A DNA stretch of 5,234 nt from the NCBI GenBank assembly GCA_016789035.1, contig JAEUSC010000507.1, positions 1 to 5,234 on the forward strand, read 5' to 3'. Shown piece by piece: positions 1 to 5,234 of this stretch (position 1 is its first letter; every line of letters starts with the position of its first letter). Source of the stretch: Candidatus Omnitrophota bacterium (GTDB lineage Bacteria > Omnitrophota > Gorgyraeia > Zapsychrales > Fredricksoniimonadaceae). The notes beneath the pieces were generated by a model. That model worked only from the letters and a program-made list of their open reading frames with translations. It was not told the origin of the DNA and made no database searches. The position numbers were made by a program, and so were the translations under genes.

Positions 1-462
1 ACCGCCTCCACATTCGGGTATCCCATTTTTGAACGGGAAGTCTCTAAAGTTCAGGAGGTTCAGCTTTTTGGCGGATACAGCATGAATTATCGGCGGGAGT
101 TTGTGTTGGCCAACCGGCCTGATGAGTGGTTTAGCGGTTACGGTTTCCGGGAGGATGTGGACTTGTCTTATCGCATTTCCCGTCATGCCAAGATGATTAT
201 TGTTCCGGATGCCAAATTTATCCACGACGTCTCTACCATCAACCGCCTGGACACGGGCGCTTTGAAGAAAATGCAGTTTAAGAATCATCTGTATTTGTTT
301 AAGAAATTTACCAAGCCTGGGTCGTTGAGTTGGGTTTTATTCTGGTATTCTGTCAGTGGCATTGTTGTGTTGGACCTGCTGGAGGCGTTGTCTCAGCGCA
401 ACGACAGCAAGTGGCAGGTCTTCAAGGCCAATTTTGGTGCCATACGGGATTTAAAAAAGTGA
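1..462 (+). CDS. Glycosyltransferase family 2, C-terminal part (5' end outside window)
   Basis: The reading frame is open from the first base, so this is the C-terminal 153 residues of a longer protein. The ATG at 82 is internal: it falls inside the family motif [11 protein letters not shown] (window residues 23-33), which matches the G-[AG]-[NC]-x-x-x-RRE segment lining the acceptor side of GT-A family 2 enzymes. It is followed by [14 protein letters not shown] (46-59), where E51/D52 are the usual catalytic-base 'ED' region. The later N-H-L-Y-L-F-K-K stretch resembles the 'rN.lyl.rKh' segment of rhamnosyltransferase-like family members. A hydrophobic segment (about residues 108-127) may associate with the membrane. 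The enzyme should transfer a sugar from a nucleotide donor to a lipid-linked glycan on the cytoplasmic face; sugar specificity cannot be read. The nucleotide-binding N-terminus (DXD) is not in the window. The stop overlaps the next gene's GTG by four bases, implying translational coupling. Confidence 0.88.
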   Translation, partial: TASTFGYPIFEREVSKVQEVQLFGGYSMNYRREFVLANRPDEWFSGYGFREDVDLSYRISRHAKMIIVPDAKFIHDVSTINRLDTGALKKMQFKNHLYLFKKFTKPGSLSWVLFWYSVSGIVVLDLLEALSQRNDSKWQVFKANFGAIRDLKK

Positions 463-1001
463 ATAAAATAATCAATTATCTGCGGCTGTTGCGTTTTTCT
501 TTTTGCCGTTTTTTGTCGGCGGGACGGATCCAGGCGTCATGGAAGAATTATTTTTCTGCCGGAACCGTGCAGGTTGATTCTCAGGGACGGTTACAGATGG
601 GGAAAGATAATGTGCTGGATCAAGGGGCTGACTGGGAAGTCAAAGGACGATTGACGCTGGGAAACCGCAACTATTTTAACCGTCAGGTGAAGATTGTGTG
701 TTTTGATACGGTCACAATCGGTGATGACTGTCTGATTGCGGCCGATGTGCATATCTATGATCATGACCACCGTTTCGATGATCTTTCGCGTCCTATCCGT
801 CTGCAGGGGTACGTAACCCGGCCGATTAAAATTGGAAATAATGTGTGGATCGGAGCCAAGGCCACGGTTTTAAAGGGCGTGACTATTCATGACGGGGCTG
901 TCATTGCGGCCAATTCTGTGGTGACCAAGGATGTTCCTGCCAATGCCATTGTGGGGGGGAATCCTGCGCGGGTCATTAAAGTACGGGGGTCTCAAAAGTA
1001 A
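459..1001 (+). CDS. Left-handed beta-helix (hexapeptide-repeat) O-acetyltransferase, maltose/WbbJ type
   Basis: A 180-residue protein if translation begins at GTG 459. I chose this start because it overlaps the upstream TGA (GTGA), a GGGA lies 9 bases before it, and N-terminal extension would enter out-of-frame glycosyltransferase sequence. Isoleucine/valine-rich hexapeptide turns run from about residue 45 to 165 ([39 protein letters not shown]). The YDHDHRF segment (100-106) holds the likely catalytic His, by analogy with maltose and galactoside acetyltransferases. The ending [10 protein letters not shown] (165-174) is the family's C-terminal signature. Such enzymes form cytoplasmic trimers that move acetyl from acetyl-CoA to a sugar hydroxyl. 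Here the substrate is probably a sugar nucleotide or lipid-linked sugar of the same pathway. Family members can also act on amino groups, so O- rather than N-acetylation is inferred. The first 20 residues are hydrophobic and basic ([12 protein letters not shown]) and could touch the membrane. Confidence 0.9.
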   Translation: MNKIINYLRLLRFSFCRFLSAGRIQASWKNYFSAGTVQVDSQGRLQMGKDNVLDQGADWEVKGRLTLGNRNYFNRQVKIVCFDTVTIGDDCLIAADVHIYDHDHRFDDLSRPIRLQGYVTRPIKIGNNVWIGAKATVLKGVTIHDGAVIAANSVVTKDVPANAIVGGNPARVIKVRGSQK

Positions 1002-1023
1002 AGGCCAGAGTTAAACCTTTGAC

Positions 1024-1044
1024 CAATCGGGCTTTAGCCGGTTG
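1024..1044 (+). other. Bulged hairpin in the 98-base intergenic gap
   Basis: Bases 1024-1032 pair with 1037-1044: eight pairs including one T-G wobble, one unpaired G (1029) and a TTTA loop. No T-run follows, so it is not a standard intrinsic terminator. It lies about 55 bases before the GT4 start. It could shape mRNA processing or partial attenuation, or be chance. The remainder of 1002-1099 shows no clear promoter. Confidence 0.3.
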
Positions 1045-1099
1045 CTAGCAGAGGCGGATTGATTTCGTAACGACAAGTAGCAGAGTGAAAAAGTAATCT

Positions 1100-2266
1100 A
1101 TGAGTGATCAAAAAATAAAAGTTCTTCATATCATTAAAACATTGGGTTTGGGCGGTGCAGAAGTCAATTTGTTGAATCTGTTGAGCTTTATGGATCAAAG
1201 GCAATTCGAATTGCACGTGGCTTATTCTTATGGCGGCGAATTGGAGCCGAAATTTCTCGAGGCCGGAATTAAACTGTGCAAATACGCGGAGAAAGACCAT
1301 AAGGTCAAAAGTTTCGCCACAGTCGGCATTGTGGCTCGGTTGGTTGAATATATTCGAAAACATAAAATCCAAATTGTGCATACGCATACATTCAGCGCAC
1401 ATATTTGGGGGGCCGCAGCTGCTAAATTGACCGGTTGCCGGATTGTAGAGCATGTACATGATTTCCGTTATCTTGAGCCGGAGGATTTCGTACGGCGTCG
1501 TGGTTTTAATAATCAATATAAATTCATTAAATATTTCAAAAATGTTTCCGATCGTGTGGTTGTCCTCACCCGCCAGAATCAGGAATTTCTGCTCCAAGAA
1601 GGCATTTATCCGCTGTCTCGCATCCGTGAATATCAAAATGGCATTCCACTGACGTCTGTACCCGCTCATCCAGGGCGCAAGGAAAGGGATGCTATTTTGC
1701 AGGAATTTGGCTTGGATAAAAATGCACTGATTGTTTTGACTCCCATTCGTGTGGCCCCTGAAAAAAATGCCGATTTAGTCATCCGGATTGCGGCCCAAGT
1801 CGTTAAACGTGTACCGAACGCGGTGTTCTTGATTGCCGGAGATGGTCCGCTATTTCAGGAGGTCTCTCAGGAGATTGAGAAAAGAAACTTGACGGCGAAT
1901 GTCAAATTGATCGGTTACTATGCCCAGATCGGTCGTCTGCTGGAAGGGGCGGACATCTTTTTGCTTCCGTCCTTTCTGGAGTTGCATTCCATTGCCATTC
2001 TAGAGGCCATGAGCAAGGCTGTTGCAGTTGTCATTTCCAAGGATGTGGGGTGCAATAGCGAATTTATCCGCGATTGGGAAAACGGTATATTGTTAGACCC
2101 GTTTGCGGATGATGGTTGGGCAGAGGCCATTGTGGCGTTATGCGAGAATGAAAACCTCCGGCGCAAAATCGGTGAGGCCGGCCTGGCCACCTGTCGGGAA
2201 AAATTCGACATCAAAGATGCTGCTGCGCGCTTTGTGGATTTGTATCAAGACTTAGTCAAACGCTAA
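1100..2266 (+). CDS. Glycosyltransferase family 4 (GT-B fold)
   Basis: A complete 388-residue protein, the usual length for the family. The N-terminal Rossmann domain opens with KVLHIIKTLGLGGAE (7-21); the G-G-A-E loop is typical of GT4 enzymes. HTHTFSAHIWG (94-104) and EHVHDFRY (117-124) are the usual acceptor-domain strands. The C-terminal donor-binding domain shows the N-G-I linker (180-182), R217 and K222 in RVAPEKN (normally binding donor phosphates), IAGDGPL (245-251) and the E-x7-E pair E294/E302. The sequence between the glutamates (LHSIAIL) departs from the common 'EGFPxxxLE'. It should be a retaining, cytoplasmic or membrane-peripheral transferase adding one sugar to the repeat unit; donor and acceptor are unknown. 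No good Shine-Dalgarno sequence precedes the ATG (only GAGTGA about 13 bases away), but the family N-terminus supports this start. The stop lies 15 bases before the MBOAT gene. An overlapping antisense open frame is regarded as chance. Confidence 0.93.
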   Translation: MSDQKIKVLHIIKTLGLGGAEVNLLNLLSFMDQRQFELHVAYSYGGELEPKFLEAGIKLCKYAEKDHKVKSFATVGIVARLVEYIRKHKIQIVHTHTFSAHIWGAAAAKLTGCRIVEHVHDFRYLEPEDFVRRRGFNNQYKFIKYFKNVSDRVVVLTRQNQEFLLQEGIYPLSRIREYQNGIPLTSVPAHPGRKERDAILQEFGLDKNALIVLTPIRVAPEKNADLVIRIAAQVVKRVPNAVFLIAGDGPLFQEVSQEIEKRNLTANVKLIGYYAQIGRLLEGADIFLLPSFLELHSIAILEAMSKAVAVVISKDVGCNSEFIRDWENGILLDPFADDGWAEAIVALCENENLRRKIGEAGLATCREKFDIKDAAARFVDLYQDLVKR

Positions 2267-2281
2267 CCTTCGAAATCATTT

Positions 2282-3919
2282 ATGCTGTTTAATTCCGTTG
2301 AATTTCTCATATTCTTTTGCGTTTTTTTTGTCATTTATTGGATGGCGCATAAAAACCTGACGCTGCAAAACAGGATGCTTTTGTTAGGAGGGTATCTCTT
2401 TTACGGCTGGTGGGATGTCCGTTTTTTATTTTTAATTGCGTTTTCAACGGTCCTCGATTTTAATTTCGCATTGAAGATCGACCGGGGACAGCTGGATAAA
2501 TCCGTCCGGATCAAAACGTTGGTCTTTCTCATTCTGGCTGGAATTTTCTTTTTGCTTTTGGATTTTAACCCGGGCGCCTCCGCAGCCGGTCAATCGGTCG
2601 TGTTTCGTCCTCAGTACATGTCCGTTTTTCTTTTGGTGATTTCGTATTTTTTAGTCCTTTATGGCACGGACCAAGCAAGTAGCCGATGGAAAGAGGAGCA
2701 AAGACGCAAAGTTTTTCTTATCATCGGAGTGGCAACGAATCTTTTGCTTTTGGGAGTGTTTAAATACTTTAATTTCTTTTTGGATTCGTTTATTTCATTG
2801 TTCGAAAAGATGACCGGCGGTCATGCCAATGTGCCGGTTCTCAATATTGTTTTGCCGGTCGGGCTTTCTTTTTATACATTTCAATCGATCAGCTATGTGG
2901 TGGATGTTTATCGCCGGCAGACAAAACCCACCGAACGGTTTCTGGATTATGCCGCCTATATCATTTTCTTTCCCCAATTGGTCGCCGGTCCGATTGAAAG
3001 GGCCAGGCATCTGTTGCCTCAGTTCTTGAAAATCCGCCCGAGTTTGACGAAAGACGATTTTAATTACGGCATGTGGCTGATTGTCTGGGGACTCTATAAG
3101 AAAGTCGTTATTGCGGATAATCTGGCCAAAATTGTCAATACCACTTTTATGCCTTATGACCAGGGACAGTTTGTTGTTCCTCATGACGGTTTTCGGTTGT
3201 TGGTGGCCGTATATGCCTTTGCCCTTCAGATTTACGGGGATTTTTCCGGTTATACGGATATGGCGCGCGGGTTGGCCAAACTTTTGGGGTTTGATATTAT
3301 TCTCAATTTTAATCTGCCTTATTTTGCCCGTACACCGTCTGATTTTTGGAAACGGTGGCATATCAGTCTTTCTTCATGGTTAAGGGATTATCTCTACATT
3401 CCTTTGGGAGGTAACCGCGGAAATCAATGGTTTGTGTATCGCAATCTCATGTTGACTATGGCCTTGGGCGGGCTTTGGCACGGGGCTTCATGGACGTTTC
3501 TTTATTGGGGAGTTTTTCACGGTTTTATTTTGTGTGTTTATAAATTTCTTAATATTAGTGAAGACAAAAAATATCCGTCCTGGGGAATACCGGTCTTGCA
3601 GGGAATTGTTATGTTTCATTTAACCTGCATGGGGTGGCTGTTGTTCCGCGCTAAAAATATGGAGACGGTTGCTGTTTTTATAAGGTCAGTCTTTGGTCAT
3701 TTTCATGTTTCCCCATTGGCTTGGGAGAATTTTTTTCTATTGTTTAAATATTCCTGGGTCTTGATCGCTTTTCAGCTCGTCCAGTTTTACTCAAAGAATT
3801 TGTTTCCGCTGAACCGGGCTCATTGGTTTATAAAGCTCAATGTTTATCTGTTTCTGATCATGTCGATTTTATGCTTCACCGATTCAAAACCGCAGGAATT
3901 TATTTATTTTGCCTTTTAG
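2282..3919 (+). CDS. Membrane-bound O-acyltransferase (MBOAT), AlgI type
   Basis: A 545-residue polytopic inner-membrane protein with roughly 11-13 hydrophobic segments by eye. MLFNSVEFLIFF at the start is the classic AlgI-family N-terminus and fixes the start even though no Shine-Dalgarno is visible. Family landmarks follow: FKYFNFF (160-166), LPVGLSFYTFQSISYVVDVY (191-210), FFPQLVAGPIER (229-240), DFSGYTDMARG (320-330), FWKRWHISLSSWLRDYLYIP (355-374) and GGLWHGASW (396-404). His400 in the WHGA motif is the expected essential histidine, with His360 a second conserved one. By analogy with AlgI, PatA and WssH, it takes an acyl (usually acetyl) group from a cytoplasmic donor and passes it across the membrane for glycan modification. 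Residues about 66-139 look like an insertion carrying two extra hydrophobic stretches. The protein ends FIYFAF, close to the FIYFQF ending of many relatives. The next gene begins 9 bases later and encodes the likely partner. DltB-like teichoic-acid roles are unlikely, as no dlt genes are seen. Confidence 0.95.
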   Translation: MLFNSVEFLIFFCVFFVIYWMAHKNLTLQNRMLLLGGYLFYGWWDVRFLFLIAFSTVLDFNFALKIDRGQLDKSVRIKTLVFLILAGIFFLLLDFNPGASAAGQSVVFRPQYMSVFLLVISYFLVLYGTDQASSRWKEEQRRKVFLIIGVATNLLLLGVFKYFNFFLDSFISLFEKMTGGHANVPVLNIVLPVGLSFYTFQSISYVVDVYRRQTKPTERFLDYAAYIIFFPQLVAGPIERARHLLPQFLKIRPSLTKDDFNYGMWLIVWGLYKKVVIADNLAKIVNTTFMPYDQGQFVVPHDGFRLLVAVYAFALQIYGDFSGYTDMARGLAKLLGFDIILNFNLPYFARTPSDFWKRWHISLSSWLRDYLYIPLGGNRGNQWFVYRNLMLTMALGGLWHGASWTFLYWGVFHGFILCVYKFLNISEDKKYPSWGIPVLQGIVMFHLTCMGWLLFRAKNMETVAVFIRSVFGHFHVSPLAWENFFLLFKYSWVLIAFQLVQFYSKNLFPLNRAHWFIKLNVYLFLIMSILCFTDSKPQEFIYFAF

Positions 3920-3921
3920 GA
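3918..3921 (+). promoter_or_regulatory. Ribosome binding site of the SGNH gene, overlapping the MBOAT stop
   Basis: AGGA lies 7 bases before ATG 3929 and shares two bases with the MBOAT TAG stop (3917-3919). This selects 3929 over the nearer ATG at 3921, which reaches a TGA after three codons. The overlap suggests that ribosomes finishing the MBOAT help initiate the SGNH gene. Confidence 0.6.
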
Positions 3922-3928
3922 TGACGAG

Positions 3929-4987
3929 ATGAAAATTTTCTTCAGGATTATGTGGGGGCTGGCGATTGTTCTGTACGTCCTTTTTTTCGGTGAAGTCTTC
4001 TTAAGGATCTTTAGTCCGGTTCCGATGCTTCCGCGGTATGTGTGCGCGACAGACTTTGGCATCAGAGGTAATTTGCCTAATGCCAGTTATTGGCATACTA
4101 CGGCCGAATATAAGATCAATATCCGGACAAATTCCAAAGGCATCCGTAGCGATCGGGAAATCCCGTATGAGAAGCCCGCCGGCGTTAAGCGGATTGTGGT
4201 TTTGGGAGATTCGTTCGGGATGGGCTATGAGGTCGATTTACCGGACACATTCTTGTTTCACATGGAGCAAGGCTTGTTGCATGCTGGAAAAAAGGTAGAG
4301 GTTGTGAATTTGAGCGTTTCGGGCCACGGCAATGCTGAGGAATTGATTATGCTCCAGCATGAAGGAATAAAATATTCACCGGATCTTATTTTGCTGGCCT
4401 GGCAGGAAACAGACTTGGAAGATAACGTCCGCTCCGATCTTTTTGGGATTCAATCGGGAAAGCTTGTCCCACGATCAAAGGTGTATCTGCCCGCCGTCGA
4501 GGTTAGAGAAAAGTTAGACAAATATCCCATCTACCGTTGGCTGGAGTCGGAAAGTAATATGTATTGCTGGATCCGAGAGAGCGCTGCTAAGTGGACAAAA
4601 AATGTTCTGGTAGCCCTCAAAAGTAAGAATTTTAATAAAAAGAAAAAGGTGGAAAGCGCTAAAACAACTGCGCAGAATAACTATGTTCCGGACCTGGCCT
4701 TTCTGTTGGTCAGTGAAATCAAAACGGAATCGTTGGCGATGAACGCGAATCTGCTGGTTTTAGATATTCCGCAATCGCATCCGACTCTTGGGGGGATTTC
4801 TTTGATGCCCAAGGCCATCTCGGATCCACAGAACGGTTTTCATGTGGTGAGCGTACTGCCGGAATTCGGGAAATATCATCATGAACGTTTGTATTGGGAT
4901 AAGTCGCATTGGCATTTTACTCCAAGAGCTAATGGAATCGTTGGAAGAGCCTTAGCCAGATACATTTTGGATCATCATCTGTTGTAG
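3929..4987 (+). CDS. Membrane-anchored SGNH/GDSL-like protein, probable partner of the MBOAT
   Basis: A 352-residue protein with one N-terminal hydrophobic segment (about residues 4-20, after a short basic start) and no lipobox, so it is probably anchored with the rest outside the cytoplasm. RTNSKGIRSDREIP (66-79) is typical of the segment preceding the SGNH core. Block I is VVLGDSFGMG (90-99) with nucleophile candidate S95. Block II is NLSVSGHGNAEEL (127-139) with G132. Block III reads AWQETDLEDN (157-166), where relatives usually have Asn before Asp; here it is T161. Block V is WDKSHWHFTP (323-332), giving Asp324 and His327 or His329 as the catalytic pair. A Lys-rich stretch (231-240) sits in a variable region between blocks III and V. 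By analogy with AlgJ/AlgX, PatB and WssI, it probably moves the acyl group delivered by the MBOAT onto the glycan; an esterase role is the alternative. The 9-base gap and the shared stop/RBS imply cotranslation with the MBOAT. Confidence 0.85.
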   Translation: MKIFFRIMWGLAIVLYVLFFGEVFLRIFSPVPMLPRYVCATDFGIRGNLPNASYWHTTAEYKINIRTNSKGIRSDREIPYEKPAGVKRIVVLGDSFGMGYEVDLPDTFLFHMEQGLLHAGKKVEVVNLSVSGHGNAEELIMLQHEGIKYSPDLILLAWQETDLEDNVRSDLFGIQSGKLVPRSKVYLPAVEVREKLDKYPIYRWLESESNMYCWIRESAAKWTKNVLVALKSKNFNKKKKVESAKTTAQNNYVPDLAFLLVSEIKTESLAMNANLLVLDIPQSHPTLGGISLMPKAISDPQNGFHVVSVLPEFGKYHHERLYWDKSHWHFTPRANGIVGRALARYILDHHLL

Positions 4988-5020
4988 AACGAGAGTCGCA
5001 CCTTTTTAAAGAATTTTCTT

Positions 5021-5025
5021 GGGGA
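5021..5025 (+). promoter_or_regulatory. Probable ribosome binding site of the terminal membrane-protein gene
   Basis: GGGGA lies 5 bases before ATG 5031. The in-frame TAA at 5007-5009 limits any upstream extension, so 5031 is the best start. The rest of the 43-base gap (4988-5030) contains only a short AT-rich palindrome. Confidence 0.5.
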
Positions 5026-5030
5026 TAACC

Positions 5031-5234
5031 ATGTTCATATTCCAGCATCTTGTCGCACTGATTGTCGGGCTGATTTCGGGTGTTGTCTTTTTAAGGTTGG
5101 TCCCGATTCTGCTGCACAATATGTTGCTTTTAGCGGCCCTGCCTGTTTTGTACGGCATTGTGCTGACGGCCATTATTAACCCGATCAGTGTGATGTACAT
5201 GATCATCTATTCGCGCGTGCTGTTGGAGCCGGTT
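5031..5234 (+). CDS. Polytopic membrane protein, N-terminal 68 residues (3' end outside window)
   Basis: The frame is open from ATG 5031 to the window edge. The translation begins MFIFQHLVALIVGLISG and is almost wholly hydrophobic, with about two membrane segments (residues 5-28 and 31-50). An N-P-x-S turn (50-53) follows, then a third hydrophobic start ending S-R-V-L-L-E-P-V. This frame is the better candidate than the opposite-strand frame that overlaps it because it has a ribosome binding site, lies in line with the operon and has membrane-protein composition. The fragment is too short to name. An O-antigen polymerase/ligase (Wzy/WaaL-like) is a reasonable guess from its place in a glycan cluster and from the 'hydrophobic helix, then S-R-x-x-x-x-P' pattern. 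A flippase or a further acyltransferase is not excluded. Confidence 0.65.
   Translation, partial: MFIFQHLVALIVGLISGVVFLRLVPILLHNMLLLAALPVLYGIVLTAIINPISVMYMIIYSRVLLEPV

Noticed and set aside
330..458. ATG 330 as the start of the acetyltransferase
   Set aside because: It would add 43 residues overlapping the glycosyltransferase in another frame, with no resemblance to the family. GTG 459 gives a 4-base overlap and a normal length.
82..462. ATG 82 as the start of the first gene
   Set aside because: The frame is open upstream to base 1, and the residues before this Met (VQLFGGYS) belong to the family 2 acceptor motif, so it is an internal Met.
1019..1048. Possible promoter (TTGACC at 1019-1024)
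   Set aside because: At spacings of 16-19 bases the -10 candidates (such as TTGCTA) match the TATAAT consensus poorly.
1034..1669. 211-codon open frame on the minus strand over the GT4 gene
   Set aside because: It lies opposite a clearly conserved gene, runs against all neighbours and shows no recognisable domain; most likely a by-product of codon composition.
2795..3361. 188-codon minus-strand open frame over the MBOAT
   Set aside because: It is opposite the most conserved part of the MBOAT, has no recognisable motif and no sign of its own expression signals.
3921..3932. ATG 3921 as the SGNH start
   Set aside because: It meets a TGA after three codons and is in a different frame from the SGNH protein.
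5008..5020. AT-rich palindrome AAAGAATTTTCTT as a terminator after the SGNH gene
   Set aside because: The stem is only about 4 A/T-rich pairs with no G/C core and no following T-run, and it sits just before the next gene's ribosome binding site.
5006..5206. Minus-strand open frame at the right end
   Set aside because: It competes with a plus-strand hydrophobic frame that has a ribosome binding site and fits the operon; the minus-strand product shows no recognisable motif.

Overview
This window is an interior slice of a surface-polysaccharide (capsule, O-antigen or exopolysaccharide) biosynthesis cluster. Every gene lies on the + strand, and gaps run from a 4-base overlap to 98 bases. A bacterium with a cell envelope is certain. 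Lineage is not resolved: the by-eye base composition is slightly under 50% G+C, the ribosome binding sites are weak or absent, and an AlgI-type acyltransferase is paired with an SGNH protein. This fits a Gram-negative, possibly uncultivated lineage (Omnitrophota-like or similar), but that is only an impression.

Layout: (1) 1-462, the C-terminal part of a family 2 (GT-A) glycosyltransferase whose start lies upstream of the window. (2) 459-1001, a left-handed beta-helix O-acetyltransferase of the maltose/WbbJ type, starting at a GTG that overlaps the previous stop. (3) 1002-1099, a 98-base gap with one bulged hairpin and no convincing terminator or promoter. (4) 1100-2266, a complete family 4 (GT-B) glycosyltransferase. 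(5) 2282-3919, a membrane-bound O-acyltransferase (MBOAT, AlgI type) with what looks like an extra two-helix insertion. (6) 3929-4987, an SGNH/GDSL-like protein with one N-terminal membrane anchor, probably the extracytoplasmic partner of the MBOAT. (7) 5031-5234, the first 68 codons of a very hydrophobic membrane protein that runs off the end, not identifiable with confidence.

Proposed joint action (inference): the two glycosyltransferases add sugars to a lipid-linked repeat unit in the cytoplasm, and the beta-helix enzyme acetylates a sugar or sugar nucleotide there. The MBOAT moves an acyl group across the membrane, and the SGNH protein transfers it to, or removes it from, the glycan outside. 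The window thus carries two topologically separate acylation routes. I see no RNA gene, mobile element, CRISPR array or long repeat. The points most worth a second look are the MBOAT insertion and C-terminal FIYFAF motif, the missing block III Asn of the SGNH protein, and the altered donor-site motif of the GT4 enzyme.
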